Source: Novosphingobium kaempferiae (GTDB lineage Bacteria; Pseudomonadota; Alphaproteobacteria; Sphingomonadales; Sphingomonadaceae). Taken from it: a stretch of DNA of 64,000 bases. This document shows positions 10,379-18,728 of this stretch, piece after piece. The position numbers and the translations under genes are program-made. The notes below the pieces were generated by a model. It did no database searches. It saw only the letters and a program-made list of their open reading frames with translations, and had not been told where the DNA came from. The stretch covers positions 3,720,001-3,784,000 of the forward strand of contig NZ_CP089301.1 in NCBI RefSeq assembly GCF_021227995.1, given 5' to 3'. Every line of letters begins with the position of its first letter. Position 1 is the first letter of the stretch.

Positions 10379-10915
10379 GTGAAGAAACGCAACCTTTCGC
10401 TCGCCCTTGTCGCTGTCGCTGCACTCGTTTCAACGCTAGGCGGGTGCGGGAAGACGCCCGACAGTCCGACGCAATCGAACGAGGCGACGCTGAGCGGCCC
10501 CGACGCCAAGCCCGGTATGGTGGCGAGCGACGCGCGTCTGGTCCTCCCCGTCGTCGCCGGGCGGCCCGGCGTGGTCTACTTCACCGTGCGCAACGACGGC
10601 GCGGAGCCGGTGACGCTTGCGGGCGTCGATGTCTCCGGCGCGGGCAAGGCGGAAATGCACCAGACCAACGGCGGCTCGATGAGCAAGGTCGAGAGCCTGC
10701 CGATCGATCCCGGCGCCTCGATGGTGTTCACGCCGGGCGGGCTGCATGTGATGGTGTTCGACATCGCGCCCTCGCTCAAGGCCGGCGGCAATGCGGAACT
10801 GACGCTGACGTTCTCCGACGGAGACAAGCTGTCGATGCCGCTCAAGGTGGAGGCGATGGGCGCTGCGAGTGGCGGTTCCGGCGAGCATGACGGCATGGAA
10901 GGGATGCACCACTGA
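10379..10915 (+). CDS. Periplasmic copper chaperone, PCu(A)C family lipoprotein
   Basis: A 178-residue PCu(A)C-type copper chaperone, which in this family delivers Cu(I) to the CuA site of cytochrome c oxidase in the periplasm. The start is GTG at 10379. A lipoprotein-type signal is visible, ending STLGGCGK. The Met/His ligand motif runs from AEMHQTNGGSMSKVE to GGLHVMVFD, the expected arrangement of two His and two Met. The His/Met-rich tail HDGMEGMHH could be an extra copper site. The stop overlaps the most likely start of the next gene, so the two are probably translationally coupled. Confidence 0.88.
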   Translation: MKKRNLSLALVAVAALVSTLGGCGKTPDSPTQSNEATLSGPDAKPGMVASDARLVLPVVAGRPGVVYFTVRNDGAEPVTLAGVDVSGAGKAEMHQTNGGSMSKVESLPIDPGASMVFTPGGLHVMVFDIAPSLKAGGNAELTLTFSDGDKLSMPLKVEAMGAASGGSGEHDGMEGMHH

Positions 10916-11409
10916 ACCCCGGACCGGGCGACGAACGGGCACTGACGGCGGGCGAGGTCGACCTCGTCCGCTCGGTCTTCGGCGACGCCGTGGACTGCGC
11001 GCCGGTACGCATCCGACGGCGGCGGTGGTTTCCGTTCCAGCCCGCGCATACGGTGATGGCGCCGTGCGGGCACCTGCACTTCCATCCGCGCAGCCAGCTC
11101 TATCGCGATGATTTCGCGGACCAATCGGGTGATCTGCGTGGGCTCTTCATCCACGAGATGACGCATGTGTGGCAGGCCCAGCACAAGGGGCGATACTACC
11201 TGCCGCTCATGCGCCATCCGTTCTGTCGCTATGATTACGCCCTGCGCCCGGGCTGGACGCTGGACCGCTACGGCATCGAGCAGCAGGCCGAGATCGTGCG
11301 CCATGTCTTCCTGCTGCGCGAGGGGTATCACTTCCCGGGAGCGCCGGAGCTTGGCGCCTATCGGGGCATTCTTCCGTTCACGCCGGGGGCTTCGACAAGC
11401 TCAACCTGA
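10912..11409 (+). CDS. HExxH metallopeptidase-like protein ('vgr-related' family)
   Basis: A protein of about 165 residues with a zinc-peptidase-like motif HEMTHVWQ and a downstream E in GIEQQAEIVRH, resembling the sphingomonad 'vgr-related' family. Its role is unknown. The first conventional start is GTG at 10990 but it has no ribosome-binding site. The frame is coding-like 25 codons further upstream (ALTAGEVDLVRSVFGDAVD). The only start codons there are CTG; CTG at 10912 has GGAAGGG 8 bases upstream and overlaps the stop of the copper chaperone. I therefore propose a CTG start with coupling; 10990 is the conservative alternative. The C-terminus (GASTSST) is encoded by an intergenic-type repeat that has run into the gene. 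Confidence 0.62.
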   Translation: MNPGPGDERALTAGEVDLVRSVFGDAVDCAPVRIRRRRWFPFQPAHTVMAPCGHLHFHPRSQLYRDDFADQSGDLRGLFIHEMTHVWQAQHKGRYYLPLMRHPFCRYDYALRPGWTLDRYGIEQQAEIVRHVFLLREGYHFPGAPELGAYRGILPFTPGASTSST

Positions 11410-11466
11410 GCGGATTTGTACAAGATGAAACTGCTCTATCCCGCTCATGCTGGGCCTGTCGAAGCA
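11387..11466. repeat. REP-like inverted repeat overlapping a gene end
   Basis: GCTTCGACA at 11389-11397 pairs with TGTCGAAGC at 11457-11465, and TGAGCGG pairs with CCGCTCA inside it. The left arm encodes the last residues of the metallopeptidase-like protein. A second copy of the left arm, CGCCGGGGCTTCGACAAGCT, lies at about 51257-51280. This looks like a dispersed palindromic element. Confidence 0.6.
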
Positions 11467-11485
11467 TAAGCGCACACCACCTCTC

Positions 11486-11524
11486 CATAAAAAGGACGCG
11501 AACACCGCAGTGCTCGCGCCCTTT
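11486..11524 (-). terminator. Intrinsic terminator of the glycine-zipper lipoprotein gene
   Basis: A near-perfect stem of about 15 bp (11491-11505 with 11510-11524) with a 4-base loop, followed on the minus strand by CCTTTTTATGG. It lies just downstream of the lipoprotein stop. Confidence 0.72.
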
Positions 11525-11547
11525 CAACATCCGTCAGGACCGATGGA

Positions 11548-11811
11548 TCAGCAGTCGCGATCCCAGTAGCGGTCGCCGCGACGGTCGTAGCGGTAGCAAC
11601 CCCGGTCGTTGTTCTTCTTGGCCTGCGAGCCGATCAGGCCGCCCGCCGCCGCGCCTACTGCAGCGCCGGTGCCGACGTCACCACCGGCAATCGCACCGAC
11701 GCCCGCGCCAAGCGCGCCACCGGCGAGGGCACCTTCGCCCGCATAGTTGCTGGCGCAGCCACCGATGCTCAGCGCACCGGCGGCGAGAATGGGAAGGATG
11801 AGCTTGCGCAT
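11548..11811 (-). CDS. Glycine-zipper outer-membrane lipoprotein (17 kDa antigen-like)
   Basis: An 87-residue lipoprotein. The signal peptide MRKLILPILAAGALSIGGC ends in a lipobox cysteine at residue 19. The middle is a glycine zipper (ALAGGALGAGVGAIAGGDV and following GTGAAVGAAAGGLIGS), as in the 2TM glycine-zipper domain of Rickettsia 17 kDa antigen relatives. The tail is rich in Arg, Tyr and Asp with two cysteines (CYRYDRRGDRYWDRDC). The longer upstream frame has no signal features, so I start at ATG 11811. It has its own terminator and is probably an envelope structural or stress protein. Precise function unknown. Confidence 0.8.
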   Translation of the reverse strand: MRKLILPILAAGALSIGGCASNYAGEGALAGGALGAGVGAIAGGDVGTGAAVGAAAGGLIGSQAKKNNDRGCYRYDRRGDRYWDRDC

Positions 11812-11911
11812 CGTTGTTCTCCGCGAAATTCCTTGGTTCTGAAAAGTGAACGGAAGTGAACGCAAGGGGTTCCCGCGCAACAATACGACACGTTGCCCAT
11901 CGGATACGTGA

Positions 11912-11945
11912 ACGGCCCGCACTCGGTCGTTCCGAGGCGGGCCGT
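11912..11945. terminator. Hairpin downstream of grpE
   Basis: ACGGCCCG...CTCGG pairs with CCGAG...CGGGCCGT (arms 11912-11926 and 11932-11945) around a 5-base loop. It follows the grpE stop on the minus strand; the U-tract is weak, so termination efficiency is uncertain. Confidence 0.5.
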
Positions 11946-11973
11946 CCCGTTATTCAGTCGAATGGAAGTCGGT

Positions 11974-12540
11974 TCAGTCCGGCTTCTTCGCCACCGCGAC
12001 CATGGCGGGACGCAGCAGGCGGTCCTTGATCATGTAACCGGCCTGCAGTTCCTGGATCACCGTGCCCGGCTCGGCATCGGCCGAGGGAACCTCGATCATC
12101 GCCTGATGCTGGTTGGGGTCGAGCGGCAGGCCCATCGAGGCGATGCGGCTGATGCCGTGGCTGGCGAAGACCTTGTCGATTTCGCGACCCGTGGCCTCGA
12201 TCCCGGCGACGAGACCCTTGAGCTTCTCGTCCTCGCGCAGTTCGGCGGGGATCGCGGTCAGCGCACGGGCAAGGTTGTCCGACACCGACAGGATATCCCG
12301 CGCGAAGCTGGTCGCGGCATAGGCGCGGGTGTCGGCGATGTCCTTTTCGAGACGGCGACGCACGTTCTGCGTCTCGGCGCGGGCGTAGAGCACGTCCTGT
12401 TCCGCACCGGCCAGCTTCTCGCGCAGGTTCGCGATTTCCTCGTTCTCGCCCTTGGTGTCCACGAAGTCCTCCGGCACGCCCTGAAGTTCTTCCGCCACTG
12501 CGGGATCGATGGCGGGCGACTGCGTCTTGTCGTCGGTCAT
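11974..12540 (-). CDS. grpE: Nucleotide exchange factor GrpE
   Basis: A 188-residue cofactor that ejects ADP from DnaK. The N-terminal half is a long acidic coiled coil (from about residue 30 to 90, NLREKLAGAEQDVLYARAET and onward), followed by the hinge region with LLSVSDNL-like sequence (SVSDNLARAL) and the compact beta domain with the signature VIQELQAGYMIKDRLLRPAMV. Length is normal. It lies 17 bases after hrcA on the same strand, so hrcA-grpE form an operon, as in many proteobacteria. Confidence 0.97.
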   Translation of the reverse strand: MTDDKTQSPAIDPAVAEELQGVPEDFVDTKGENEEIANLREKLAGAEQDVLYARAETQNVRRRLEKDIADTRAYAATSFARDILSVSDNLARALTAIPAELREDEKLKGLVAGIEATGREIDKVFASHGISRIASMGLPLDPNQHQAMIEVPSADAEPGTVIQELQAGYMIKDRLLRPAMVAVAKKPD

Positions 12541-12557
12541 TATTCTATCTGTTCCAG

Positions 12558-13601
12558 CTATCCGATGAGCTTGCCCAGGCTCTGGGCGGTGAAGTCCACC
12601 ATGGGGACGACCCGCGCATAATTCAACCGAGTCGGCCCGATTACCCCCACCACGCCGACCACCCTGCCCTCGCGGTCGCGATAGGGCGAGGCGATGACGG
12701 ATGAGCCCGACAAGGCGAACAGCCGGTTCTCCGAGCCGATGAAGATGCGCGTGGACTGCGCCTCGCGGGCGGTATCGAGCAGGTCGGCGACCGACTGCTT
12801 GTTCTCCAGATCGTCGAGCAGCGAGCGGACGCGTTCCAGATCGGTCAGCGCCGCCTCATCGAGCAGGTTGGCCTGCCCGCGCACGATCAAAACGGGGCGC
12901 GCCGCCGCGTCCTCGCTCCACACGGCAAGGCCGCGCTCCACCAGATCACGGCTGGCGGAATCGAGCGCCGACTTGCCCGAGGCGATCTCGGCGCGCATCG
13001 CCCGGGCGGCTTGTGCCAGCGTGCGCCCGCCAAGATGCGCGGAGATGTAGTTCGACGCCTCTTCCAGCGCACCGGAAGGCAGCGCCATCGGCAGTTCGAG
13101 CACGCGGTTCTCCACCGCGCCGTCCTGCCCCACCAGCACCGCCAGCGCCCTTCCCGGCGCCAGTGGTACCAGTTGCAGGTGCATGAGACGCGGCTCACGG
13201 CGGGGCACCATGACGACGCCTGCGCCGGACGAGAGATTCGACAGCAACGCGCTCGTCGCCTCCAGCGCGGCCTCGATCGGACCGGGCGCGGCGATGCGGC
13301 GCTCGATGGCCTGCCGCTCCTCGACCGTGGGCTCGGCCACCTGCATGATGCCGTCCACAAACAGGCGCAGCCCCGCCTCGGTCGGCAGCCGCCCCGCACT
13401 CGTATGCGGCGCGGCGAGCAGGCCCAGCCCCTCCAGATCGGCCAGGACCGAGCGGATCGAGGCCGACGACAGGCTCACCCCGCCCGGGCCGGCCAAGGTC
13501 TTCGAGCCGACCGGCGTGCCGGTCGCCAGGTATCCCTCCACCACGAGGCGGAAGATCTCCCGCGCGCGGGTGGTCAGTTCGGTGATCGGAGGCGTGGGCA
13601 T
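12558..13601 (-). CDS. hrcA: Heat-inducible transcription repressor HrcA
   Basis: A 347-residue repressor that binds CIRCE operators, normally before groESL. The N-terminal winged helix-turn-helix includes RAREIFRLVVEGYLATGTPV and the recognition region SLSSASIRSVLADLEGLGLL; the larger GAF-like regulatory domain follows, and the C-terminus has VGVIGPTRLNYARVVPMVDF. I start at ATG 13601, with GAGGAG just upstream; a TTG seven codons earlier also exists. No CIRCE is visible in this window. It is followed by grpE and is divergent from rph. Confidence 0.95.
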   Translation of the reverse strand: MPTPPITELTTRAREIFRLVVEGYLATGTPVGSKTLAGPGGVSLSSASIRSVLADLEGLGLLAAPHTSAGRLPTEAGLRLFVDGIMQVAEPTVEERQAIERRIAAPGPIEAALEATSALLSNLSSGAGVVMVPRREPRLMHLQLVPLAPGRALAVLVGQDGAVENRVLELPMALPSGALEEASNYISAHLGGRTLAQAARAMRAEIASGKSALDSASRDLVERGLAVWSEDAAARPVLIVRGQANLLDEAALTDLERVRSLLDDLENKQSVADLLDTAREAQSTRIFIGSENRLFALSGSSVIASPYRDREGRVVGVVGVIGPTRLNYARVVPMVDFTAQSLGKLIG

Positions 13602-13702
13602 CTTGCTCCTCAATTTAGGCAATGCCCTTGAACCCTCAAGCCCAATGCGCCTAGGGCGAACCGGTAATCCACGATACGATAATCACAGCAAGGACTCCTG
13701 AA

Positions 13703-14419
13703 ATGCGACCTTCCGGCCGTGCCCCCGACGAAATGCGCGCCATCGACATCCAGACCGGCTTCACCAAGCATGCCGAAGGCTCCGTGCTGATCTCCTTCGG
13801 CGACACGCGCGTGCTCGTCACCGCGTCGGTCGAGGAGAAGGTGCCGCCGTTCCTGCGCGGCAAGGGCGAAGGCTGGGTGACGGCGGAATACTCGATGCTG
13901 CCGCGCGCCACGCACACCCGTGGCAGCCGCGAAGCCGCCAAGGGCAAGCAGTCGGGCCGCACGCAGGAAATCCAGCGCCTCATCGGCCGCAGCTTGCGCG
14001 CCGTAGTCGACATGAAGAAGCTCGGCGAGCGTCAGATCGTGCTCGACTGCGACGTGCTGCAGGCCGACGGTGGCACTCGCACCGCCTCGATCTCGGGCGC
14101 GTGGGTCGCGCTGCGCCTCGCAGTCGACAAGCTGATGGCCGAGGGCAAGATCAAGGAAGACCCGATCACCGCCCGCGTCGCCGCGATCTCCTGCGGCATT
14201 CACCAGGGCACGCCGGTGCTCGACCTCGACTACATCGAGGACAGCGCGGCGGACGCCGACGCCAACTTCGTGCTGATCGAAGGCGGCTTGATCGCCGAGG
14301 CACAGGCGACCGCAGAAGGCGCGACGTACGACGAAGAGGGCCTGCTGCGCCTGCTCCGCCTCGCCCGCATCGGCTGCGAGCGCATCTTCGCGGCGCAGGC
14401 CAAGGCGGTCGGTCGCTGA
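13703..14419 (+). CDS. rph: Ribonuclease PH
   Basis: A 238-residue phosphorolytic 3'-to-5' exoribonuclease that trims tRNA 3' ends. Family signatures are clear: the N-terminal [25 protein letters not shown], the active-site region [17 protein letters not shown], the Arg-rich [13 protein letters not shown], and [16 protein letters not shown]. Full length. It begins a tight plus-strand run; its TGA overlaps the ATG of rdgB (TGATG). It is divergent from hrcA with about 100 bases between. Confidence 0.97.
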   Translation: MRPSGRAPDEMRAIDIQTGFTKHAEGSVLISFGDTRVLVTASVEEKVPPFLRGKGEGWVTAEYSMLPRATHTRGSREAAKGKQSGRTQEIQRLIGRSLRAVVDMKKLGERQIVLDCDVLQADGGTRTASISGAWVALRLAVDKLMAEGKIKEDPITARVAAISCGIHQGTPVLDLDYIEDSAADADANFVLIEGGLIAEAQATAEGATYDEEGLLRLLRLARIGCERIFAAQAKAVGR

Positions 14420-15060
14420 TGACCCGCAAGCTCGACGGATCGAAGCTGGTCATCGCCACCCACAACGCGGGCAAGCTGCGCGAGATCTCCGCGCTGCTCG
14501 CCCCGTTCGGCGTGGACTGCGTCTCGGCGGGCGATCTCGGCTTGCCCGAGCCGGAGGAGACCGGCACCACGTTCGTCGAGAATGCGCTGCTCAAGGCCCA
14601 TGCCGCTGCCAAGGCGGCGGGCCTTCCGGCGCTGGCGGACGACAGCGGCCTGTCGGTGACGGCGCTCGGCGGACGGCCGGGCGTCTACACCGCCGACTGG
14701 GCGGAACGGCAGTGGTTCGAAGGCGAACCCGGCCGCGACTGGTACATGGCGATGGGCAAAGTCGAGGGCCTGCTGAGCGAGCAGGGCCTCGACGTCGACC
14801 GCTCCTGCTGGTTCTCCTGCACCCTCGCCATCGCCTGGCCCGAGGGGGACGAGGCTGTCTACGAAGGCCGCGTGAACGGCACGTTCTCGTGGCCGCCGCG
14901 CGGAACGATGGGCTTCGGCTACGATCCCGTCTTCGTGCCCGCAGGACATGAAGTCAGCTTTGCCGAACTCACCGTCGCCGAAAAGCAGGCGATGAGCCAC
15001 CGCGCGGACGCTTTCGCAAAGCTGGTGGCCGAGCAGTTCGGCGATGGCCACAACGGCTGA
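14419..15060 (+). CDS. rdgB: dITP/XTP pyrophosphatase RdgB (HAM1 family)
   Basis: A 213-residue house-cleaning pyrophosphatase that hydrolyses dITP, dHAPTP and XTP to keep deaminated purines out of DNA. Motifs: N-terminal substrate loop VIATHNAGKLREI, the metal and substrate region ETGTTFVENALLKA, LADDSGLSVTAL, and the C-terminal GTMGFGYDPVFVP with SHRADAF. The start is ATG 14419, overlapping the rph stop by one base; the longer frame inside rph is a shadow. Overlaps the next gene by 17 bases. Confidence 0.96.
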   Translation: MTRKLDGSKLVIATHNAGKLREISALLAPFGVDCVSAGDLGLPEPEETGTTFVENALLKAHAAAKAAGLPALADDSGLSVTALGGRPGVYTADWAERQWFEGEPGRDWYMAMGKVEGLLSEQGLDVDRSCWFSCTLAIAWPEGDEAVYEGRVNGTFSWPPRGTMGFGYDPVFVPAGHEVSFAELTVAEKQAMSHRADAFAKLVAEQFGDGHNG

Positions 15061-16552
15061 GGCCATCCGCCTCGGCCGGGAGGCGGCCGCGAAGGGGCAA
15101 CTCGACGCGGCCGTCCGGCATTTCCGCGCGGCGCTGGAGCAGGCTCCCGGCGATCCCGCGATCACCATCTGGCTCGGACAGGCGCTCTGCGCGTCAGGGC
15201 ATCTGTTCGAGGGGGCTCCCCTGCTGCGCGACGGGGCGCTGGCGCGGATCGATGCGGGCGTCGCTCCCGGCGATCTGCTCCCGGTGGGGCACTTGTTGCA
15301 GACTGTCGGACAGCCTGTGGCTTCGCTGACACTGCTGGACGCCATCGCTGGTCGAGGCGTCGACACCCTCCCCCTATGGCAGTCCACCGCCACCGCAGCG
15401 GCGCAACTTTCGCGGCACGATCTCGCGCTCGAAGCCTGCACCAAAGCGCTGCATCACGACCCGCAAGCGCCGCAGATCGAGGTTCTGACCGCCAGTATCG
15501 AAACCGACGCGGGACTTGCCGAGAACGCTGCGGCGCGGCTCGACCGCGTGCTTGCCGGAACGCCCGCCCCCCGCGAACGCATGCGCGCCCATCGAGAACG
15601 CGCCCGGGCGCGGGACAAGCTGGGCCGCTGGCGGGAGGTCTTTCCCGATATCGCGGCGGGCGCAGCCCTTGCGGGAGAACTCCCCGAGTACGCGGCGCAG
15701 GACAAGTCGCTGGTCGCCCGCCTGCTGGCTCGCGATGACGCCGATTTCGACGCCGCCATGATCCAGCGCTGGCGGGAACAAGCCCCTGCGGACGACCATC
15801 CCGCTCCCGTCTTCCTGATCGGCTACCTGCGTTCGGGCACCACCCTCATGCAGGAACTGCTGGCCTGCGCGCCGGGCGTGATAGTGGCAGACGAAGCCCC
15901 GCTGCTGTCGGGAACGCAGGCCGCGATTCGCATCGGCACATCGCGGCTGAGCGCGCTCGATGCGCTCAGCCGCGACGCTATTGCGGCCTTGCGCGCACGC
16001 TATCGTCGCCTTGCCGCCATGCGGTTCGGTCCCGATGCCGATGCCAGCCGTCTCGTCGACAAGTTCGCGCTCAACGTGCTCGACCTGCCGGTGATCCTGC
16101 GCCTGTTTCCCGAAGCGCCGATCCTGTTCATGGTCCGCAACCCGCGCGACGTGTGCCTTTCCAGCGTGCTGCAGATGATGCCGCCCTCGCCCTCGACGGT
16201 GAACCTGCTGCGCTGGGAGGACGCCGTGCGCTTCCACGCGCTCGTCACCGCAGCGTGGCGGAAATGGCGCGATGCGTTGGGGTTGCAGGCCTGCGAAGTG
16301 CGCTACGAAGCGCTGGTTTCCGATCTGGAGGGTACCATGCGCAAGGCCCTCGCCTCGACCGGAATCGCGTGGACCGAGGCCATGCGCGATTTCCACAAGA
16401 ACGCCGCTACCCGCGCGATCAGCACGCCCAGCCGCAGCCAGGTGACACGCCCGCTGAACCGCGCCTCGGTGGAGCGCTGGCGGCACTACGAGCCGGAATT
16501 CGCCCCCGTCGAGCACATCCTTGCCCCCGCCCTGCACGATTGGGGCTATTGA
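15044..16552 (+). CDS. TPR-containing sulfotransferase family protein
   Basis: A 502-residue protein with TPR-like helical repeats in the N-terminal half (for example REAAAKGQLDAAVRHFRAAL and DLALEACTKALHHDPQAP) and a PAPS-dependent sulfotransferase domain in the C-terminal half. The 5'-phosphosulfate loop is IGYLRSGTTLMQELL near residue 260; the 3'-phosphate motif is FMVRNPRDVCLSS near residue 360. Catalytic details cannot be read further. The acceptor is unknown; TPR sulfotransferases are common in alphaproteobacteria. The start overlaps the 3' end of rdgB, implying coupling. No signal peptide. Confidence 0.85.
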   Translation: MATTAEAIRLGREAAAKGQLDAAVRHFRAALEQAPGDPAITIWLGQALCASGHLFEGAPLLRDGALARIDAGVAPGDLLPVGHLLQTVGQPVASLTLLDAIAGRGVDTLPLWQSTATAAAQLSRHDLALEACTKALHHDPQAPQIEVLTASIETDAGLAENAAARLDRVLAGTPAPRERMRAHRERARARDKLGRWREVFPDIAAGAALAGELPEYAAQDKSLVARLLARDDADFDAAMIQRWREQAPADDHPAPVFLIGYLRSGTTLMQELLACAPGVIVADEAPLLSGTQAAIRIGTSRLSALDALSRDAIAALRARYRRLAAMRFGPDADASRLVDKFALNVLDLPVILRLFPEAPILFMVRNPRDVCLSSVLQMMPPSPSTVNLLRWEDAVRFHALVTAAWRKWRDALGLQACEVRYEALVSDLEGTMRKALASTGIAWTEAMRDFHKNAATRAISTPSRSQVTRPLNRASVERWRHYEPEFAPVEHILAPALHDWGY

Positions 16553-16583
16553 CTTCCCGCGCCGACCCGCGCCTGAGAGAACG

Positions 16584-17735
16584 ATGGCCCGCGCCCTCTA
16601 CATCCACTGGCCGTTCTGCCTCGCCAGGTGCCCGTACTGCGACTTCAACAGCCATGTCCGCGACCGCGTGGACCATGCGCACTGGCAGGAGGCGCTGCTT
16701 GCCGACATGCGCCACGAGCACGCGCTTGCAGGCGGAGAACCGCTCGAATCCGTGTTTTTCGGGGGAGGCACACCCTCGCTGATGCCGCCTGCGCTGGTGG
16801 CGCGGCTGCTGGAGGAAGCAGAACGGCTGTGGGGCTTCGCGCCCGGTATCGAGATCACGCTGGAGGGCAATCCTTCCTCGGTCGAGGCCGGGAACTACGC
16901 CGCTCTCGCCGGGGTCGGGGTCAACCGCGTGTCGCTCGGCGTGCAGGCGATGGACAACCAGACGCTGCGTTTCCTCGGGCGACTTCACGACACCGAGGAG
17001 GCACTGAAGGCGCTCGAGGTGGCACAGACGCACTTCGAGCGGGTCAGTTTCGACCTCATATACGCACGTCCCGGGCAGTCGCTCGACGCATGGCGCGCCG
17101 AACTGGAGCGGGCGCTGTCGTTCGGCACCGGGCACCTCTCGCTCTACCAACTCACCATCGAGCCCGGCACGAAGTTCGAGACCATGGTGCGCAAGGGCGA
17201 CTTCGCGCCGCTCGACGAGGACGCCTGCGCCGACATGTTCGCCCTCACCCGCGAACTGACCGCCAGCGCGGGCCTGCCCGCCTACGAGGTCAGCAACCAC
17301 GCCCGCATCGGCGAGGAAAGCCGCCACAACCTGACTTACTGGCGCTACCACGATTACAGCGGCATCGGCCCCGGTGCGCATGGGCGGCGCGGGGGCATGG
17401 CTACGGTGCGCCACCGCAAGCCGGAGAACTGGCTCGCGGAGATCGCCCGCAGCGGCCACGGCATCGTGGAAGAGCGCCCGCTCGGCATTCCCGAGCAGGC
17501 GAGCGAGGCCATGCTGATGGGCCTGCGCCTGCGTGAAGGCGTTGATCTTGCAGCCATGGCAGCGCGCTTCGGCATGGACGAGGCGCAGCTTTGCGATCCC
17601 GCCAAGGCGCAGTTCTACGAAGGACAGGGCCTCGTCTGGCGCGATGGCGCGCGGATCGGCGTGACCGGCGATGGCATGGTGCTGCTCGACGCGCTGCTGG
17701 CGGAACTGGTGCCCGAACAGCTGGTGGAAGGCTGA
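16584..17735 (+). CDS. hemW: HemW, radical SAM heme chaperone
   Basis: A 383-residue radical SAM protein of the HemW group (long annotated as oxygen-independent coproporphyrinogen oxidase-like), now regarded as a heme chaperone. The 4Fe-4S/SAM motif CLARCPYCDF (CxxxCxxC) lies near residue 15 and is followed by FGGGTPSL; the HemW C-terminal domain follows. Coproporphyrinogen oxidases have a fourth Cys (CxxxCxxCxC); here the fourth position is Phe (CDFNSH), which supports HemW rather than HemN. I start at ATG 16584, since upstream residues belong to the end of the previous gene. Its TGA is directly followed by the xerC GTG. Confidence 0.93.
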   Translation: MARALYIHWPFCLARCPYCDFNSHVRDRVDHAHWQEALLADMRHEHALAGGEPLESVFFGGGTPSLMPPALVARLLEEAERLWGFAPGIEITLEGNPSSVEAGNYAALAGVGVNRVSLGVQAMDNQTLRFLGRLHDTEEALKALEVAQTHFERVSFDLIYARPGQSLDAWRAELERALSFGTGHLSLYQLTIEPGTKFETMVRKGDFAPLDEDACADMFALTRELTASAGLPAYEVSNHARIGEESRHNLTYWRYHDYSGIGPGAHGRRGGMATVRHRKPENWLAEIARSGHGIVEERPLGIPEQASEAMLMGLRLREGVDLAAMAARFGMDEAQLCDPAKAQFYEGQGLVWRDGARIGVTGDGMVLLDALLAELVPEQLVEG

Positions 17736-18632
17736 GTGCATAAGGCCGACCTGCTCGAACCGTGGGGAGCCCATCTCGCGCAAGGGCGTCGCCGCAGTCC
17801 GCATACGGTGCGCGCCTATCTGGCGACGGCTGGGCGGCTGATCGACTCTCTTGGCGATTGCGACTGGGACCGGCTGGCGAACCTCGACGCGGCGGCCTTG
17901 CGCACGCATCTGGCGGCTCGGAGGCAGGATGGGATCGGCAATGTCTCCGCCGCCCGTGAACTGTCCGCTCTCAAGGCGTTCCTGATCTTCGCACGGGAAA
18001 AGGCGGGCGTGCCGCAGGCCTCCGCGCCGCGCTTGCGTGGTCCCCGCGTCAAGAAGGGCCTGCCGCGCCCCGTAACGCCCGACGAGGCGGTGAACCTCGC
18101 CGCCGGTGTGGAGGAAGATGCCTCCCAGCCGTGGATCGGCGCACGCGACCGGGCGGTGCTGCTGCTGCTCTACGGCGCGGGACTGCGCATTGCCGAGGCG
18201 CTTTCGCTGACCGGCGCGGTGCTGCCGCTGGGCGAGACGCTGACCGTTTCCGGCAAGGGCGGCAAGCAGCGCGTCGTGCCGCTGCTGCCCATCGTGCGCG
18301 ATGCCGTGGCGGACTACCTCGCCAAGTCGCCCTGGCCGGTCGAGCGCGACCATGCGCTGTTTCGCGGCGCCAAGGGCGGGCCTCTGTCGCAGGGGATGGT
18401 CCAGAAGGCGGTGGCGCGGGCGCGGGTGTGGCTCGGCCTGCCCGCCAGCGCGACGCCCCATGCGTTGCGCCACAGCTTCGCCACCCACCTGCTTGGCGCG
18501 GGAGCGGACCTGCGTTCGCTGCAGGAACTGCTGGGCCATGCCTCGCTGGGCTCGACGCAGATCTACACCAAGGTGGATGCGGCGACCTTGTTGGACGTCT
18601 ATCGGAACGCGCATCCACGGGAGCGGGGGTGA
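17736..18632 (+). CDS. xerC: Tyrosine recombinase XerC
   Basis: A 298-residue site-specific recombinase acting with XerD at dif to resolve chromosome dimers. An N-terminal SAM-like DNA-binding domain (about 1-90) precedes the catalytic domain. Catalytic residues are all visible: Arg in YGAGLRIAEAL, Lys in GKGGKQRVVPL, His-x-x-Arg in PHALRHSFATHLL, His in LLGHASL, and the Tyr nucleophile in TQIYTKVD. The start is GTG at 17736, immediately after the hemW stop. No mobile element signs around it, so this is the housekeeping Xer, not an integrase. XerC is preferred over XerD by overall pattern; this is not certain. Confidence 0.9.
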   Translation: MHKADLLEPWGAHLAQGRRRSPHTVRAYLATAGRLIDSLGDCDWDRLANLDAAALRTHLAARRQDGIGNVSAARELSALKAFLIFAREKAGVPQASAPRLRGPRVKKGLPRPVTPDEAVNLAAGVEEDASQPWIGARDRAVLLLLYGAGLRIAEALSLTGAVLPLGETLTVSGKGGKQRVVPLLPIVRDAVADYLAKSPWPVERDHALFRGAKGGPLSQGMVQKAVARARVWLGLPASATPHALRHSFATHLLGAGADLRSLQELLGHASLGSTQIYTKVDAATLLDVYRNAHPRERG

Positions 18633-18644
18633 CTTCGCTTCATT

Positions 18645-18718
18645 CGTCATTGCGAGCGTAGCGAAGCAATCCAGCCGGTGGCGGTGCCTTGGATTGCTTC
18701 GCTACGCTCGCAATGACG
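18645..18718. repeat. REP-like perfect 29-bp palindrome
   Basis: CGTCATTGCGAGCGTAGCGA (start of the left arm, 18645-18673) is perfectly complementary to the right arm 18690-18718, loop 16 bases. It lies between convergent xerC and dedA. Related copies are at 19369-19487 and 20800-20878. Confidence 0.9.
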
Positions 18719-18728
18719 ATCGGCAACG

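Noticed and set aside
13602..13702. CIRCE operator before hrcA
   Set aside because: No TTAGCACTC-N9-GAGTGCTAA pattern found here, nor before grpE or dnaK.
16521..16583. Upstream start of hemW at 16521
   Set aside because: Those codons overlap the end of the sulfotransferase gene, and HemW proteins begin near the xLYIHWPFC motif.
17736..18632. Phage integrase
   Set aside because: No tRNA target, attachment repeats or phage genes nearby; gene context fits housekeeping XerC.
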